Below, in pieces: positions 9,196 to 17,356 of a DNA stretch of 64,000 nucleotides. How positions within the stretch are numbered: the first letter of the stretch is position 1; the number at the start of each line of letters is the position of its first letter. The DNA lies in NCBI RefSeq assembly GCF_002355835.1, contig NZ_AP017459.1:310001-374000 (forward strand), written 5' to 3'. This stretch comes from Candidatus Endomicrobiellum trichonymphae. GTDB taxonomy: Bacteria > Elusimicrobiota > Endomicrobiia > Endomicrobiales > Endomicrobiaceae. Both the position numbers and the translations under genes were made by a program. The notes beneath the pieces are model-generated. The model saw only the letters and a program-made list of their open reading frames with translations, searched no databases and was not told the origin of the DNA.

Positions 9196-11640
9196 ATGAT
9201 TTCTGAAAAGCAACCACTATTATTTTATGCTCATTTATCTAAATCTAAAGATGATAAAAATAAAAGACAAGAATTAAATACACATTTAACTGAAGTTGCT
9301 GAGATGTCTCAGAAGAATGCTTCAAAAATCGGAATGAGAAACATAGGATATTGTTTAGGATTGTTACATGATTTAGGAAAATATTCTGAATTATATCAAG
9401 ACTATTTATTGGGAGAAAGAGGCGATATTAGCAGAGGAGATATAGATCATTCTACTGCAGGCGCTCAATATTTCAATGAGTTTATTAAAGCGTCAATGCA
9501 GGACGATAATAAATTAAAAAACTTTTTGTCTGAACAAATTGAACTTTGTTGTGTTTCTCATCATTCTGGACTGATTGATATGATTGATATACGTGGAAAG
9601 AACAATTTTGATAAAAGATTGAACAAAAAATATTATTATAAAGAAACTGTCTCGATAGAAGATATAAAGAAAAACATAGAAAAAGACGTTGTGGATAAAA
9701 TAAATAATATTGCCAATAACGACTTATTATATGAAATTGAACAAATCAAAAGCAAAATAGACAAAAATTCTAAAAATGAGATATATAGAACATTTTCATA
9801 CGGAATGCTTGCAAGGTTTTTGTTGAGTTGTCTTATAGATGCAGATCATACAAACAGTGCAGATTTTGAGCGCGGAAAGAAAATTAAAAATAAGCTTGTA
9901 GATTGGAATATAATTTCAGAAAAATTAGAAAAAGCAATAGACGAACTTAATGATAAAAATAAATCTTCTGAAAATATAAAAGAAATAAGAAAGCAGATTT
10001 CTGATGATTGTGCTATTGCCGGACAAACATATCAAAAAGGATGTTATAAACTTGAAGTGCCTACAGGTGGCGGAAAAACACTTGCAAGTTTTAGGTTTGC
10101 TGTTGAGATGGCAAAGAAGTGCAATGCTGGTATTGATAGAATAATTTATTGCATTCCTTTTACTACAATAATTGAGCAAAATGCTAATACAATAAGGAAA
10201 ATAGTTGAAGCAGATAAATCCGATAAAGGGAATATAGTATTAGAACATCATTCTAATATATCTCAAACATCATATGATAAGGGAAAAGAAGAAGAATTTA
10301 ATCCAACAGAACTTTATATGCAAAGTTGGGATATTCCTATTATATTTACGACAAATGTACAGATTTTAGAGGTTCTGTTTGGACGTAGAACTAGTGACAC
10401 AAGGAAACTTCATCAATTGGCAAATTCAATAATTATTTTTGATGAGGTACAGTCGCTTCCAATAAAGTGCGTTCATTTATTTAACAATGCGATAAATTAT
10501 TTAGTTGATTTTTGTAATACTACTGTTGTTTTATGTACTGCAACACAACCTTTATTAGACAATGTAGATCCAGAAAGAGGTTGTTTAAAACTTTCTGAAA
10601 AACCAGATATTATTCAGAATAGAAATTGTGTGTTTGATAGTTTGAAGCGAGTAGAAGTTAAACCTGAAATAAAAGATGTTGATTATACAAGTGAAGAAAT
10701 AGCTTCAAAAGCCGCAGAGTTTGTTAATGATAACGAGAATTGTCTGGTGATTTGTAATACAACAAAATCTGCAAAAGAGATTTTTGAAATTATAAAAGGC
10801 AGAGTGGATTATGAAGTTTATCATCTTAGCGCAAGAATGATGCCAATTCATAGAAAAATTGTTTTAAGAGCAATAAAAAGAAAATTAAATAAGAGAAAAA
10901 AAATTGCAGTTGTCTCTACGCAGGTTATAGAGGCTGGCATTGACATTGATTTTAATTGTGGCATTCGAGCATTGGCAGGATTGGATTCTATAATTCAAGC
11001 GGCTGGAAGAATCAATAGAAATGGAACTTTAAAAACTAATGATGGGAATAATAAAAAGGGCAAACTGTATGTTTACAATTTTAATGAAAATTTAGGTATT
11101 TTAGATGATATTAAGAGAGGAAAAGATACTGCTGAAATTATTTTAAGGAGGCATCCTAATGCAGATTTGTTAGACAATAAAATAATCAAAGATTATTATG
11201 ATGATTTCTTTTATCAAAAAAAACAGCGAAAAGATATGCAATTTTTAATTTGTAATGAAAATACTGAATTGGATTTATTGTCAGAAAACTGTAAGTATAA
11301 TGGTAAATATAATCTTACGCTGAATCAATCTTTTAAAGAAGCTTCAAATAATTTTAAAGTTATAGATAATATTGCAAGCCCTGTCTGCATTGAGATAAAA
11401 AGAGTTCGTAAAATTATTGATAAAATAAATAGTTCTTTTGATTCTAAAGAAAGATATAAACTTATAAAGAAACTTCACAAATATAGAGTTAATATCTATC
11501 CAAGTCAATTTAAAAATTCAACCGCGATAAAACCAATAAGTAATGATTTAGATATTTATAGCATAAGCGATTGTTATTATGATAAAAACTTTGGCATTAC
11601 AGAGGAAGCAGCATTAGATAAAGGAGGTGCATGTGTTTAA
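9196..11640 (+). CDS. cas3: CRISPR-associated nuclease-helicase Cas3 (type I-C)
   Basis: Recruited by target-bound Cascade to unwind and degrade the invading DNA. It is 814 residues long, with an N-terminal HD nuclease and a C-terminal superfamily 2 helicase. HD residues are His30, LLHDLGK (HD at 58-59), DHSTAGA (84-90) and the SHHSGL motif near 119. Helicase motifs: Walker A VPTGGGKT (about 288-295), DEVQ box in IIFDEVQSLP (about 415), motif III CTATQP (about 447), STQVIEAGIDID (about 573) and QAAGRINRNG (about 602). ATG 9196 follows AGGAGAGG, while the in-frame upstream codon at 9139 has no ribosome site. First gene of the seven-gene I-C operon. All catalytic motifs appear intact. Confidence 0.97.
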   Translation: MISEKQPLLFYAHLSKSKDDKNKRQELNTHLTEVAEMSQKNASKIGMRNIGYCLGLLHDLGKYSELYQDYLLGERGDISRGDIDHSTAGAQYFNEFIKASMQDDNKLKNFLSEQIELCCVSHHSGLIDMIDIRGKNNFDKRLNKKYYYKETVSIEDIKKNIEKDVVDKINNIANNDLLYEIEQIKSKIDKNSKNEIYRTFSYGMLARFLLSCLIDADHTNSADFERGKKIKNKLVDWNIISEKLEKAIDELNDKNKSSENIKEIRKQISDDCAIAGQTYQKGCYKLEVPTGGGKTLASFRFAVEMAKKCNAGIDRIIYCIPFTTIIEQNANTIRKIVEADKSDKGNIVLEHHSNISQTSYDKGKEEEFNPTELYMQSWDIPIIFTTNVQILEVLFGRRTSDTRKLHQLANSIIIFDEVQSLPIKCVHLFNNAINYLVDFCNTTVVLCTATQPLLDNVDPERGCLKLSEKPDIIQNRNCVFDSLKRVEVKPEIKDVDYTSEEIASKAAEFVNDNENCLVICNTTKSAKEIFEIIKGRVDYEVYHLSARMMPIHRKIVLRAIKRKLNKRKKIAVVSTQVIEAGIDIDFNCGIRALAGLDSIIQAAGRINRNGTLKTNDGNNKKGKLYVYNFNENLGILDDIKRGKDTAEIILRRHPNADLLDNKIIKDYYDDFFYQKKQRKDMQFLICNENTELDLLSENCKYNGKYNLTLNQSFKEASNNFKVIDNIASPVCIEIKRVRKIIDKINSSFDSKERYKLIKKLHKYRVNIYPSQFKNSTAIKPISNDLDIYSISDCYYDKNFGITEEAALDKGGACV

Positions 11641-12376
11641 TATTCCCAAAAACGCAATAGAGTTTAAAGTGTATGGAAAATATGCATTATTTACTGATCC
11701 AATTACAAAATTAGGCGGAGAAAAATGTTCATATCAAATTCCTACTTATGAGGCAATTAAAGGGATTACAGAGTCAATTTATTGGAAACCGACATTTATT
11801 TGGATTATAGATAAAGTTCGTGTTATGAAGTCTATAGAAATGGAAGCCAAAGGTGTAAGAACTTTAAAGTATCATGGCGTCGTCGGATTATATTACTATA
11901 CTTATCTACGAGATGTTGAATATCAAGTGCAGGCACATTTTGAATGGAATGTTAATGAGTCTAATCTCATACAAGACAGAATAGATGGGAAACATTTTGC
12001 AATAGCAAACCGTTCGCTCGAAAATGGCGGCAGGAGAGATATTTTTATTGGAACTCGCGAGTGTCAAGGATATGTTGAACCTTGTAAATTTGGAGAAGGT
12101 GATAGTGATTATGATAACAATAATTTATTGTCTTTTGGCTCTATGTTTTATAATTTTGGTTATCCAAATGAAACAGGGAAAAAGGAATTAATAACGAGAA
12201 TATGGTTAGATGCCAATATGAAAAAAGGGACAGTTGATTTTAACGATAAAAAGAATAATATAAAAGAAAGAATAGTGAAACCAATGCAACAAGAAAACCA
12301 ATATGTTTTAGATAAGAATATTTTGAAAGTTAATACAGAATATGAAAATATATTTGGAAATATGGAGGTAAAATAA
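11633..12376 (+). CDS. cas5c: Type I-C Cas5 (Cas5c/Cas5d), pre-crRNA endonuclease and Cascade subunit
   Basis: In type I-C systems Cas5 replaces Cas6: it cuts the repeat RNA and holds the 5' handle in Cascade. The product of about 247 residues has YALFTDPITKLGGEK, IPTYEAIKGI and SIYWKP near the N-terminus. Tyr50 of SIYWKP and Lys120-His121 of GKHF fall where the catalytic Tyr-Lys-His triad of Cas5d enzymes is described. GGRRDIFIGTRECQGYV follows. The start is taken as GTG 11633, five bases after AAGGAGG (11621-11627). An earlier GTG at 11627 overlaps that site. It overlaps the end of cas3 by 8 bases and cas8c by one. Confidence 0.95.
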   Translation: MFNIPKNAIEFKVYGKYALFTDPITKLGGEKCSYQIPTYEAIKGITESIYWKPTFIWIIDKVRVMKSIEMEAKGVRTLKYHGVVGLYYYTYLRDVEYQVQAHFEWNVNESNLIQDRIDGKHFAIANRSLENGGRRDIFIGTRECQGYVEPCKFGEGDSDYDNNNLLSFGSMFYNFGYPNETGKKELITRIWLDANMKKGTVDFNDKKNNIKERIVKPMQQENQYVLDKNILKVNTEYENIFGNMEVK

Positions 12377-14385
12377 TGAGTTGGTTTCAACGATTATATG
12401 AGACTTATGGAAATTGTGTTGCCGCACAAGGAGAGTTTGAAATCGCTCCTGTCGCACATACCAATAAAGTTTGTAATATTGAGATAACATTAAATGAAAA
12501 AGCTGAGTTCATAAAAGCTGAGTTCATAAAAGCTGAGTTCATAGAAGCTATAACCCCAATCCCTACAACAGATGATAATAATTGCCTGTGGCCACTTGCA
12601 GTTGATATAAAAACTTATCAAAAAGAAAAAGATAAGCAAGGAAAAGAATTAAAAGTTACATACAAAAAACTGTTGAAAGAATGGTCTGATACCGCTGATA
12701 TAAAAATACAAATAGTAAATAAATATATTCAAAAAAATACATTGATACAGGATTTAGAAAAAAAAGGAATTTTATGGCTCAGCGAAGATGGTAAATTTAT
12801 TGAAAAACCTAAAAAAGATATAACTGATAAGTACAAAATTTTCCAATATGTTAAAAAACAAAAAGATGCCTTTATTAGGTGGATTGTTGATACGGGTGAA
12901 GGACTTAATCGTAATACTTGGGAAGATGAGGCAATTATAGAATCTTGGATAAATTTTAGGAAGCAAAAAGAAAATAAAAAATATAAATCTGAAATTGAAA
13001 AAACTTACAGAAAAATAGATAAAGAAAATAATATTGTGTCAAGATTAACAGATGATAAAATTTGTTACATTTCAGGAGAAATTACTGATTGTATTACAAC
13101 AAATCATCCGTTCGCAAATGGCACATCTAAACTTATAGCAGTTGGAGATGATCTAGTATTCAAAGGAATATTTGAAGAATATTATGAAGCATTATCTGTA
13201 AGTTTTGACGTGTCTCAAAAAGCGCATAATACACTAAAATGGCTTATTTCAAAAGAAAGGGAACAAGCATATCGTAATTATCCTCAAATAATTGTTGCTT
13301 TCACTATAAATGGTAAAAATGGGAATGTAGGGCTGATTTTCGGGGAAGATTTTGTTAAAAGTGCAAAAGGTTATAGGATAGATTTTGAAAAATTTGAAGA
13401 AGACGAAAAAATCGTAAAGACCAGCTTGCAGAGCAGGAAGCACAAAATAGATTTTGAAAAATTTGAAGAAGACGAAAAAATTGTGCTTTTAGAGATGAAT
13501 GCTGCAAGTCCAGGCAGAGCCTGTATAACTTATTATAAAGAACTTTTAGGTTCTCAATATTTAAAAAACATAAAAAATTGGCATAAAAAATATTGTTGGC
13601 AGTTTTTAAAAAGAAAAAATAAAAATAGTCAAAAGAAAGAATATCAATATTTTTGTGGAACACCATCAATAAATACGATAGCTAATTCATATTTTTATAA
13701 AAAAGATAAGTATTCGGCTGAAAAAAGCGAACAGAATATAAAAAGAAAGCTGATAAGAGACTTAATGCCAAGTGTTTTAGAAAATAAAAATATTCCAGAG
13801 TATATAGAAAAACATTTTATTGAAAAGGCTTCAAATCCTGTTGTCTTAAATAATATTCAATGGAAAACAATCTTAAGCATTGCTTGTTCAATATATAAAG
13901 GCAATCATTTATATTATGATGAAAATAAAAAAGAGGAGGATTGTTTAATGAGTGTTGACGAAAACTGCAAAGACAGGAACTATCTTTATGGAAGGTTATT
14001 GGCTGTGATTGATGATGCTGAAAAAAGTGCGTTGTTAAAACAAAATAAAGAAAATAGTAACGCAAAAGAGACAATAAGATCAACTAATGCTCAAAGACTG
14101 ATGCGTCAGTTTTCTATAAAACCATTTGAAACTTGGAAATTTTTATATGAAAAATTTAATGATGCTTATAAAAAAAGGCTAAGTGGGGATTGGATAGATA
14201 AAAGAATAGCAGATATTAAAGATAAATTTACTTCAATAGAAGAATTTGAAAATAATTTAAAATTAACAGGTTTATATTTGTTAGGTTATTTTCATCAATT
14301 AAAAACGATAGAAAATGAAAGAGGAGCTGCGATACAAAATAAAAATAAAAAAGAAAAGGAGTTTTCAAATGACACTGCTAAGTAA
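12376..14385 (+). CDS. cas8c: Type I-C Cascade large subunit Cas8c (Csd1)
   Basis: Large subunit of the type I-C surveillance complex, expected to read the PAM. The 669-residue protein starts MSWFQRLYETYGNC and carries Csd1 signatures such as CYISGE, HPFANGTSKLI, AHNTLKWL and the C-terminal SGDWIDKRIADI. It is somewhat longer than many Csd1 proteins, partly because of two in-frame internal repeats: three copies of AEFI(K/E) at 12499-12543 and a duplicated IDFEKFEEDEKIV at 13378 and 13447. Both keep the frame, so the protein is probably functional but may be still diverging. Its ATG overlaps the cas5c stop and its ribosome site GGAGG lies within cas5c. Confidence 0.95.
   Translation: MSWFQRLYETYGNCVAAQGEFEIAPVAHTNKVCNIEITLNEKAEFIKAEFIKAEFIEAITPIPTTDDNNCLWPLAVDIKTYQKEKDKQGKELKVTYKKLLKEWSDTADIKIQIVNKYIQKNTLIQDLEKKGILWLSEDGKFIEKPKKDITDKYKIFQYVKKQKDAFIRWIVDTGEGLNRNTWEDEAIIESWINFRKQKENKKYKSEIEKTYRKIDKENNIVSRLTDDKICYISGEITDCITTNHPFANGTSKLIAVGDDLVFKGIFEEYYEALSVSFDVSQKAHNTLKWLISKEREQAYRNYPQIIVAFTINGKNGNVGLIFGEDFVKSAKGYRIDFEKFEEDEKIVKTSLQSRKHKIDFEKFEEDEKIVLLEMNAASPGRACITYYKELLGSQYLKNIKNWHKKYCWQFLKRKNKNSQKKEYQYFCGTPSINTIANSYFYKKDKYSAEKSEQNIKRKLIRDLMPSVLENKNIPEYIEKHFIEKASNPVVLNNIQWKTILSIACSIYKGNHLYYDENKKEEDCLMSVDENCKDRNYLYGRLLAVIDDAEKSALLKQNKENSNAKETIRSTNAQRLMRQFSIKPFETWKFLYEKFNDAYKKRLSGDWIDKRIADIKDKFTSIEEFENNLKLTGLYLLGYFHQLKTIENERGAAIQNKNKKEKEFSNDTAK
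12499..12543 (+). repeat. Three tandem 15-bp units inside cas8c
   Basis: The unit AAAGCTGAGTTCATA occurs three times in a row without mismatch, giving three AEFI pentapeptides. A perfect triplet of 15-bp units indicates recent replication slippage. Because 15 is a multiple of three, the cas8c frame is kept. Confidence 0.9.
13378..13481 (+). repeat. 35-bp direct repeat inside cas8c, 69 bp apart
   Basis: The 35 bases from 13378 recur exactly from 13447. The offset of 69 bases is 23 codons, so the reading frame survives and IDFEKFEEDEKIV appears twice. The bases between the copies are not repeated afterwards, which suggests a duplication with later divergence or an insertion. Confidence 0.9.
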
Positions 14386-15220
14386 AAAAATTGATTTTGT
14401 AGTTATATTTAAAGTAAAAAGTGCTAATCCTAATGGAGATCCTCTTAATGAAAATATGCCGAGAACATTGGCAGATGGGATTGGTGAAGTAACAGATGTA
14501 TGCATTAAAAGAAAAATTAGAAATAGACTATTAGATATGAATAAAGATATTTTTGTTCAATCTGATGATTATAAAAAGGATAAATATAGTTCTTTACAAG
14601 AAAGAGCAAACAAAGAAATAGGTGAAATAAGTAAAACTTCTGATTTTTCTACAAAAGCTTGCGAAAAATGGATGGATGTTCGTGCTTTCGGACAAGTTTT
14701 TGCTTATGAAAAAGGAAGTTCTATTGGGATCAGGGGTCCAGTGACAATTCGAACTGCTTTTAGCAAAGAACCGATAATTGTTATAAGCGACCAAATAACA
14801 AAAAGTGTTAATGGTAAAAGCAATAAAAAAGGCAATGATTCAGATGATGAAGGAATGGCATCTGATAGGATGGGAATGAAACATTGGATAAGAGAAGCGA
14901 TATATGTTTTTTATGGAGCTATGAATCCTCAATTGGCTGAGAAGACTGCTTTTACTGATGAAGATGCTAAAGACATAAAAGATGTATTACCAAAATTGTT
15001 TGAAAAAGATGCTTCTTCGGCGCGACCAGAAGGAAGTATGGAAATATTAAAAGTTATTTGGTTTGAACATAATTCACCGGCTGGACAATACTCTTCTGCA
15101 AAAGTTCACGGTTCAATTAAAATTGACAATAGTGGCAATATAGAAAATGAAAAAGATTTAGAAAATGGAACTGTGGAATCAATAAAAGGTTTAAAGGCAG
15201 AAATAATTCAAGGTTGGTAA
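14369..15220 (+). CDS. cas7c: Type I-C Cascade backbone protein Cas7 (Csd2)
   Basis: Forms the helical backbone of Cascade along the crRNA. The 283-residue product starts MTLLSKKIDFVVIFKVKSAN and continues with the family signature PNGDPLNENMPR, then RKIRNRL, VRAFGQVFA and IGIRGPVTIRTA, and ends with WFEHNSPAGQYSS. ATG 14369 is preceded by AAAGGAG and overlaps the 3' end of cas8c by 17 bases. An in-frame upstream codon at 14315 would add a lysine-rich tail with no family support. Cas4 starts four bases after its stop. Confidence 0.95.
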   Translation: MTLLSKKIDFVVIFKVKSANPNGDPLNENMPRTLADGIGEVTDVCIKRKIRNRLLDMNKDIFVQSDDYKKDKYSSLQERANKEIGEISKTSDFSTKACEKWMDVRAFGQVFAYEKGSSIGIRGPVTIRTAFSKEPIIVISDQITKSVNGKSNKKGNDSDDEGMASDRMGMKHWIREAIYVFYGAMNPQLAEKTAFTDEDAKDIKDVLPKLFEKDASSARPEGSMEILKVIWFEHNSPAGQYSSAKVHGSIKIDNSGNIENEKDLENGTVESIKGLKAEIIQGW

Positions 15221-15224
15221 AATA

Positions 15225-15863
15225 ATGTATTGTGAAGACGATTTGCTTCATATAAGAGGAGTACAGCAATTATCTTATTGTAAGCGAAGATGTGCCTTGC
15301 TTTTTATTGAACAGCAATGGTCAGATAATTTCTTTACGGCAAAAGGAATTGTTATGCACGATAAAGCTCATGTAGAAAAAATTGAGCATAAAAAAGGCGT
15401 AGTTATTGAACGTGATATTTATCTTAAGTCTTATGAGCTTGGATTGATAGGGAAAAGCGATGTTGTGGAGTTTCACAGATCCGGGAATAAATTAATTCCA
15501 TTTCCTGTTGAATATAAAAGCGGTAAGGCAAAATCTGACAATGTAGATAAAGTTCAGCTTTGTGCGCAGGCTTTGTGTCTTGAAGAAATGATGAATGTTA
15601 CAATAGAAAGTGGCGCTATATTTTATGGGAAAACTCGCAATCGGCTAAATGTTGAATTTAATAAGTCTTTAAGAGAAGAAACTTTTGCTCTTGCTCAGGA
15701 ATTTCACAGCTTAGTTGATAGCAGAGAAACTCCAAAACCGGAGTATTCGAAGAAATGTTACAATTGTTCGTTTGAAGAATTATGTCTGCCGGAAATATTT
15801 GACAAACAAAAATCTGTAAAAAAATACTTAAAAAAAATTGTAAACAATGAAAAAACTATTTAG
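15225..15863 (+). CDS. cas4: CRISPR-associated exonuclease Cas4
   Basis: Works with Cas1-Cas2 to trim prespacers and select those with a correct PAM. The 212-residue protein has the Cas4 iron-sulfur layout: CKRRC at residues 19-23 and three clustered cysteines in KKCYNCSFEELC near the C-terminus. The RecB-type nuclease motif is VEYKSGK, about residue 95, with GKSDVVEF before it supplying the acidic residue. The frame overlaps cas1 by 17 bases, so the two are probably translated together. Its presence fits a system that selects spacers by PAM. Confidence 0.95.
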   Translation: MYCEDDLLHIRGVQQLSYCKRRCALLFIEQQWSDNFFTAKGIVMHDKAHVEKIEHKKGVVIERDIYLKSYELGLIGKSDVVEFHRSGNKLIPFPVEYKSGKAKSDNVDKVQLCAQALCLEEMMNVTIESGAIFYGKTRNRLNVEFNKSLREETFALAQEFHSLVDSRETPKPEYSKKCYNCSFEELCLPEIFDKQKSVKKYLKKIVNNEKTI

Positions 15864-16881
15864 CACGCTTTATGTTTCAACTCAAGGGGCATATATATCA
15901 AAAGAGCGTGAAAATATTGTAGTTAGTTTACAAAGCAAAGAATTATTTAGAGCGCCAGTTCATCTGATTAATTCAGTTGTTTGTTTTGGAAATATTATGT
16001 GTTCGCCTTTTCTTTTGGGGTTATGTGCTGAGAATAATGCTTCTGTAAGTTACTTTACAGAATATGGGAGGTTTATTGCGAAAGTGCAGTCTCCGGTTTC
16101 AGGAAATGTACTTTTAAGAAAACAGCAGTATAAATATTCAGATGATGGAAAATTTTGCCTTGAAACAGCCCAATCAGTATTGCTTGGAAAGTTGAGTAAC
16201 TCAAGAACTGTAATAAATAGAGCTTTAAGAGATCACGAGGATAAAATATCTGATTCTGATAAACTAAAACAAGTGTCTGATGGTTTACGCAGGGCAATTG
16301 CTAATGTTTTCAATGCTGAAAATGTAGATGTATTGCGGGGTATGGAAGGCGATGCTGCAGTTGCTTATTTTAGTGTCTTTAATAAACTAATATTGAATCA
16401 TAAAGAAGAGTTTTTTATGCCCGGGAGAAACAGACGACCTCCTAAGGACAGAGTTAATTGTCTTCTTTCGTTTGTGTATACTTTATTAGTGCATGATGTT
16501 TCGTCAGCTTTAGAAGGAGTTGGATTAGATCCTCAAGTTGGATTTTTGCATAAAGACAGACCCGGCAGACCAAGTTTATCTTTAGACATAATGGAGGAGT
16601 TTAGATCTGTAATAGCCGACAGATTAGTTCTTACTTTAATAAATCTATCTCAAGTTAATGCCAATGGTTTTTCAGAATCTCCAAGCGGCGGTGTGATAAT
16701 GGATGATGAAAATAGAAAGATTGTTATAGATGCATATAGAAAGAGGAAAGAAGAAGAAATATTTCATCCTTTTTTCAAAGAGAATATACATATAGGGCTT
16801 TTGTATCATGCACAGGCTTTACTTTTTGCCAGATATATAAGAGGCGATATTGATGCATATCCGCCATTTATTTGGAAATAG
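15847..16881 (+). CDS. cas1: CRISPR integrase Cas1 (type I-C)
   Basis: Catalytic subunit of the spacer integrase. The 344 residues match the type I-C Cas1 family. The three expected metal ligands are visible: Glu in GMEGDAAVAYF (about 164), His in FLHKDRPGRPSLSLD (about 234) and an acidic cluster in DIMEEFR (about 246). ATG 15847 lies inside the end of cas4. The nine bases before cas2 include no terminator. All catalytic residues are intact, which fits the large, uniform array downstream. Confidence 0.96.
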   Translation: MKKLFSTLYVSTQGAYISKERENIVVSLQSKELFRAPVHLINSVVCFGNIMCSPFLLGLCAENNASVSYFTEYGRFIAKVQSPVSGNVLLRKQQYKYSDDGKFCLETAQSVLLGKLSNSRTVINRALRDHEDKISDSDKLKQVSDGLRRAIANVFNAENVDVLRGMEGDAAVAYFSVFNKLILNHKEEFFMPGRNRRPPKDRVNCLLSFVYTLLVHDVSSALEGVGLDPQVGFLHKDRPGRPSLSLDIMEEFRSVIADRLVLTLINLSQVNANGFSESPSGGVIMDDENRKIVIDAYRKRKEEEIFHPFFKENIHIGLLYHAQALLFARYIRGDIDAYPPFIWK

Positions 16882-16890
16882 GATTATATT

Positions 16891-17181
16891 ATGTTGGTTT
16901 TGATAAGTTATGATATAAGTACTATTGATGCAGGAGGACAAAAGCGGTTAAGGAGGGTTTCTAAAGAATGCTTGGATTATGGACAGAGAGTTCAGTATTC
17001 GGTATTTGAATGTGAAGTTGACCCTACTCAATGGATTTTTTTAAAGGATAAATTATTGAATACTGTAAACTTAAAAAAAGACAGTATAAGGTTTTATATG
17101 CTTGGTTCAGATTGGAAAAGAAAAATAGAACATTATGGTTGTAAAAAACCTGTTGATTTACATGGAACGTTGATAATATAA
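16891..17181 (+). CDS. cas2: CRISPR-associated protein Cas2
   Basis: Structural partner of Cas1 in the integrase complex. The 96-residue length and the ferredoxin-like fold pattern are typical. The start MLVLISYDIST carries the conserved Asp, RRVSKECLDYGQRVQYSVFEC is the family core, and the C-terminal end KPVDLHGTLII matches type I-C Cas2. It is the last gene of the operon. The array leader begins directly after its stop. Confidence 0.96.
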   Translation: MLVLISYDISTIDAGGQKRLRRVSKECLDYGQRVQYSVFECEVDPTQWIFLKDKLLNTVNLKKDSIRFYMLGSDWKRKIEHYGCKKPVDLHGTLII

Positions 17182-17356
17182 GAGTTATAAAGGAGTATAA
17201 CGGTGCGAATGGTATGTAATTGATTGTTGTTTATTGGCATCGCACATTGAAAAATGAATAGAAATTAAGAATATGTCAATGGTTTTGTAATAAAAATGGG
17301 TGATTCGCATAAATTGTGAAAAATGTGTTGAATTTTTAATTATTTTTTGTTTTGCT
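17182..17356 (+). promoter_or_regulatory. CRISPR leader
   Basis: These 175 AT-rich bases lie between the cas2 stop and the first repeat and contain no gene. Position next to the cas1-cas2 end and repeat orientation (GAAAT end pointing away) make this the leader, so spacers near 17.4 kb should be the newest. A clear -35/-10 pair could not be settled by eye. Confidence 0.8.
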
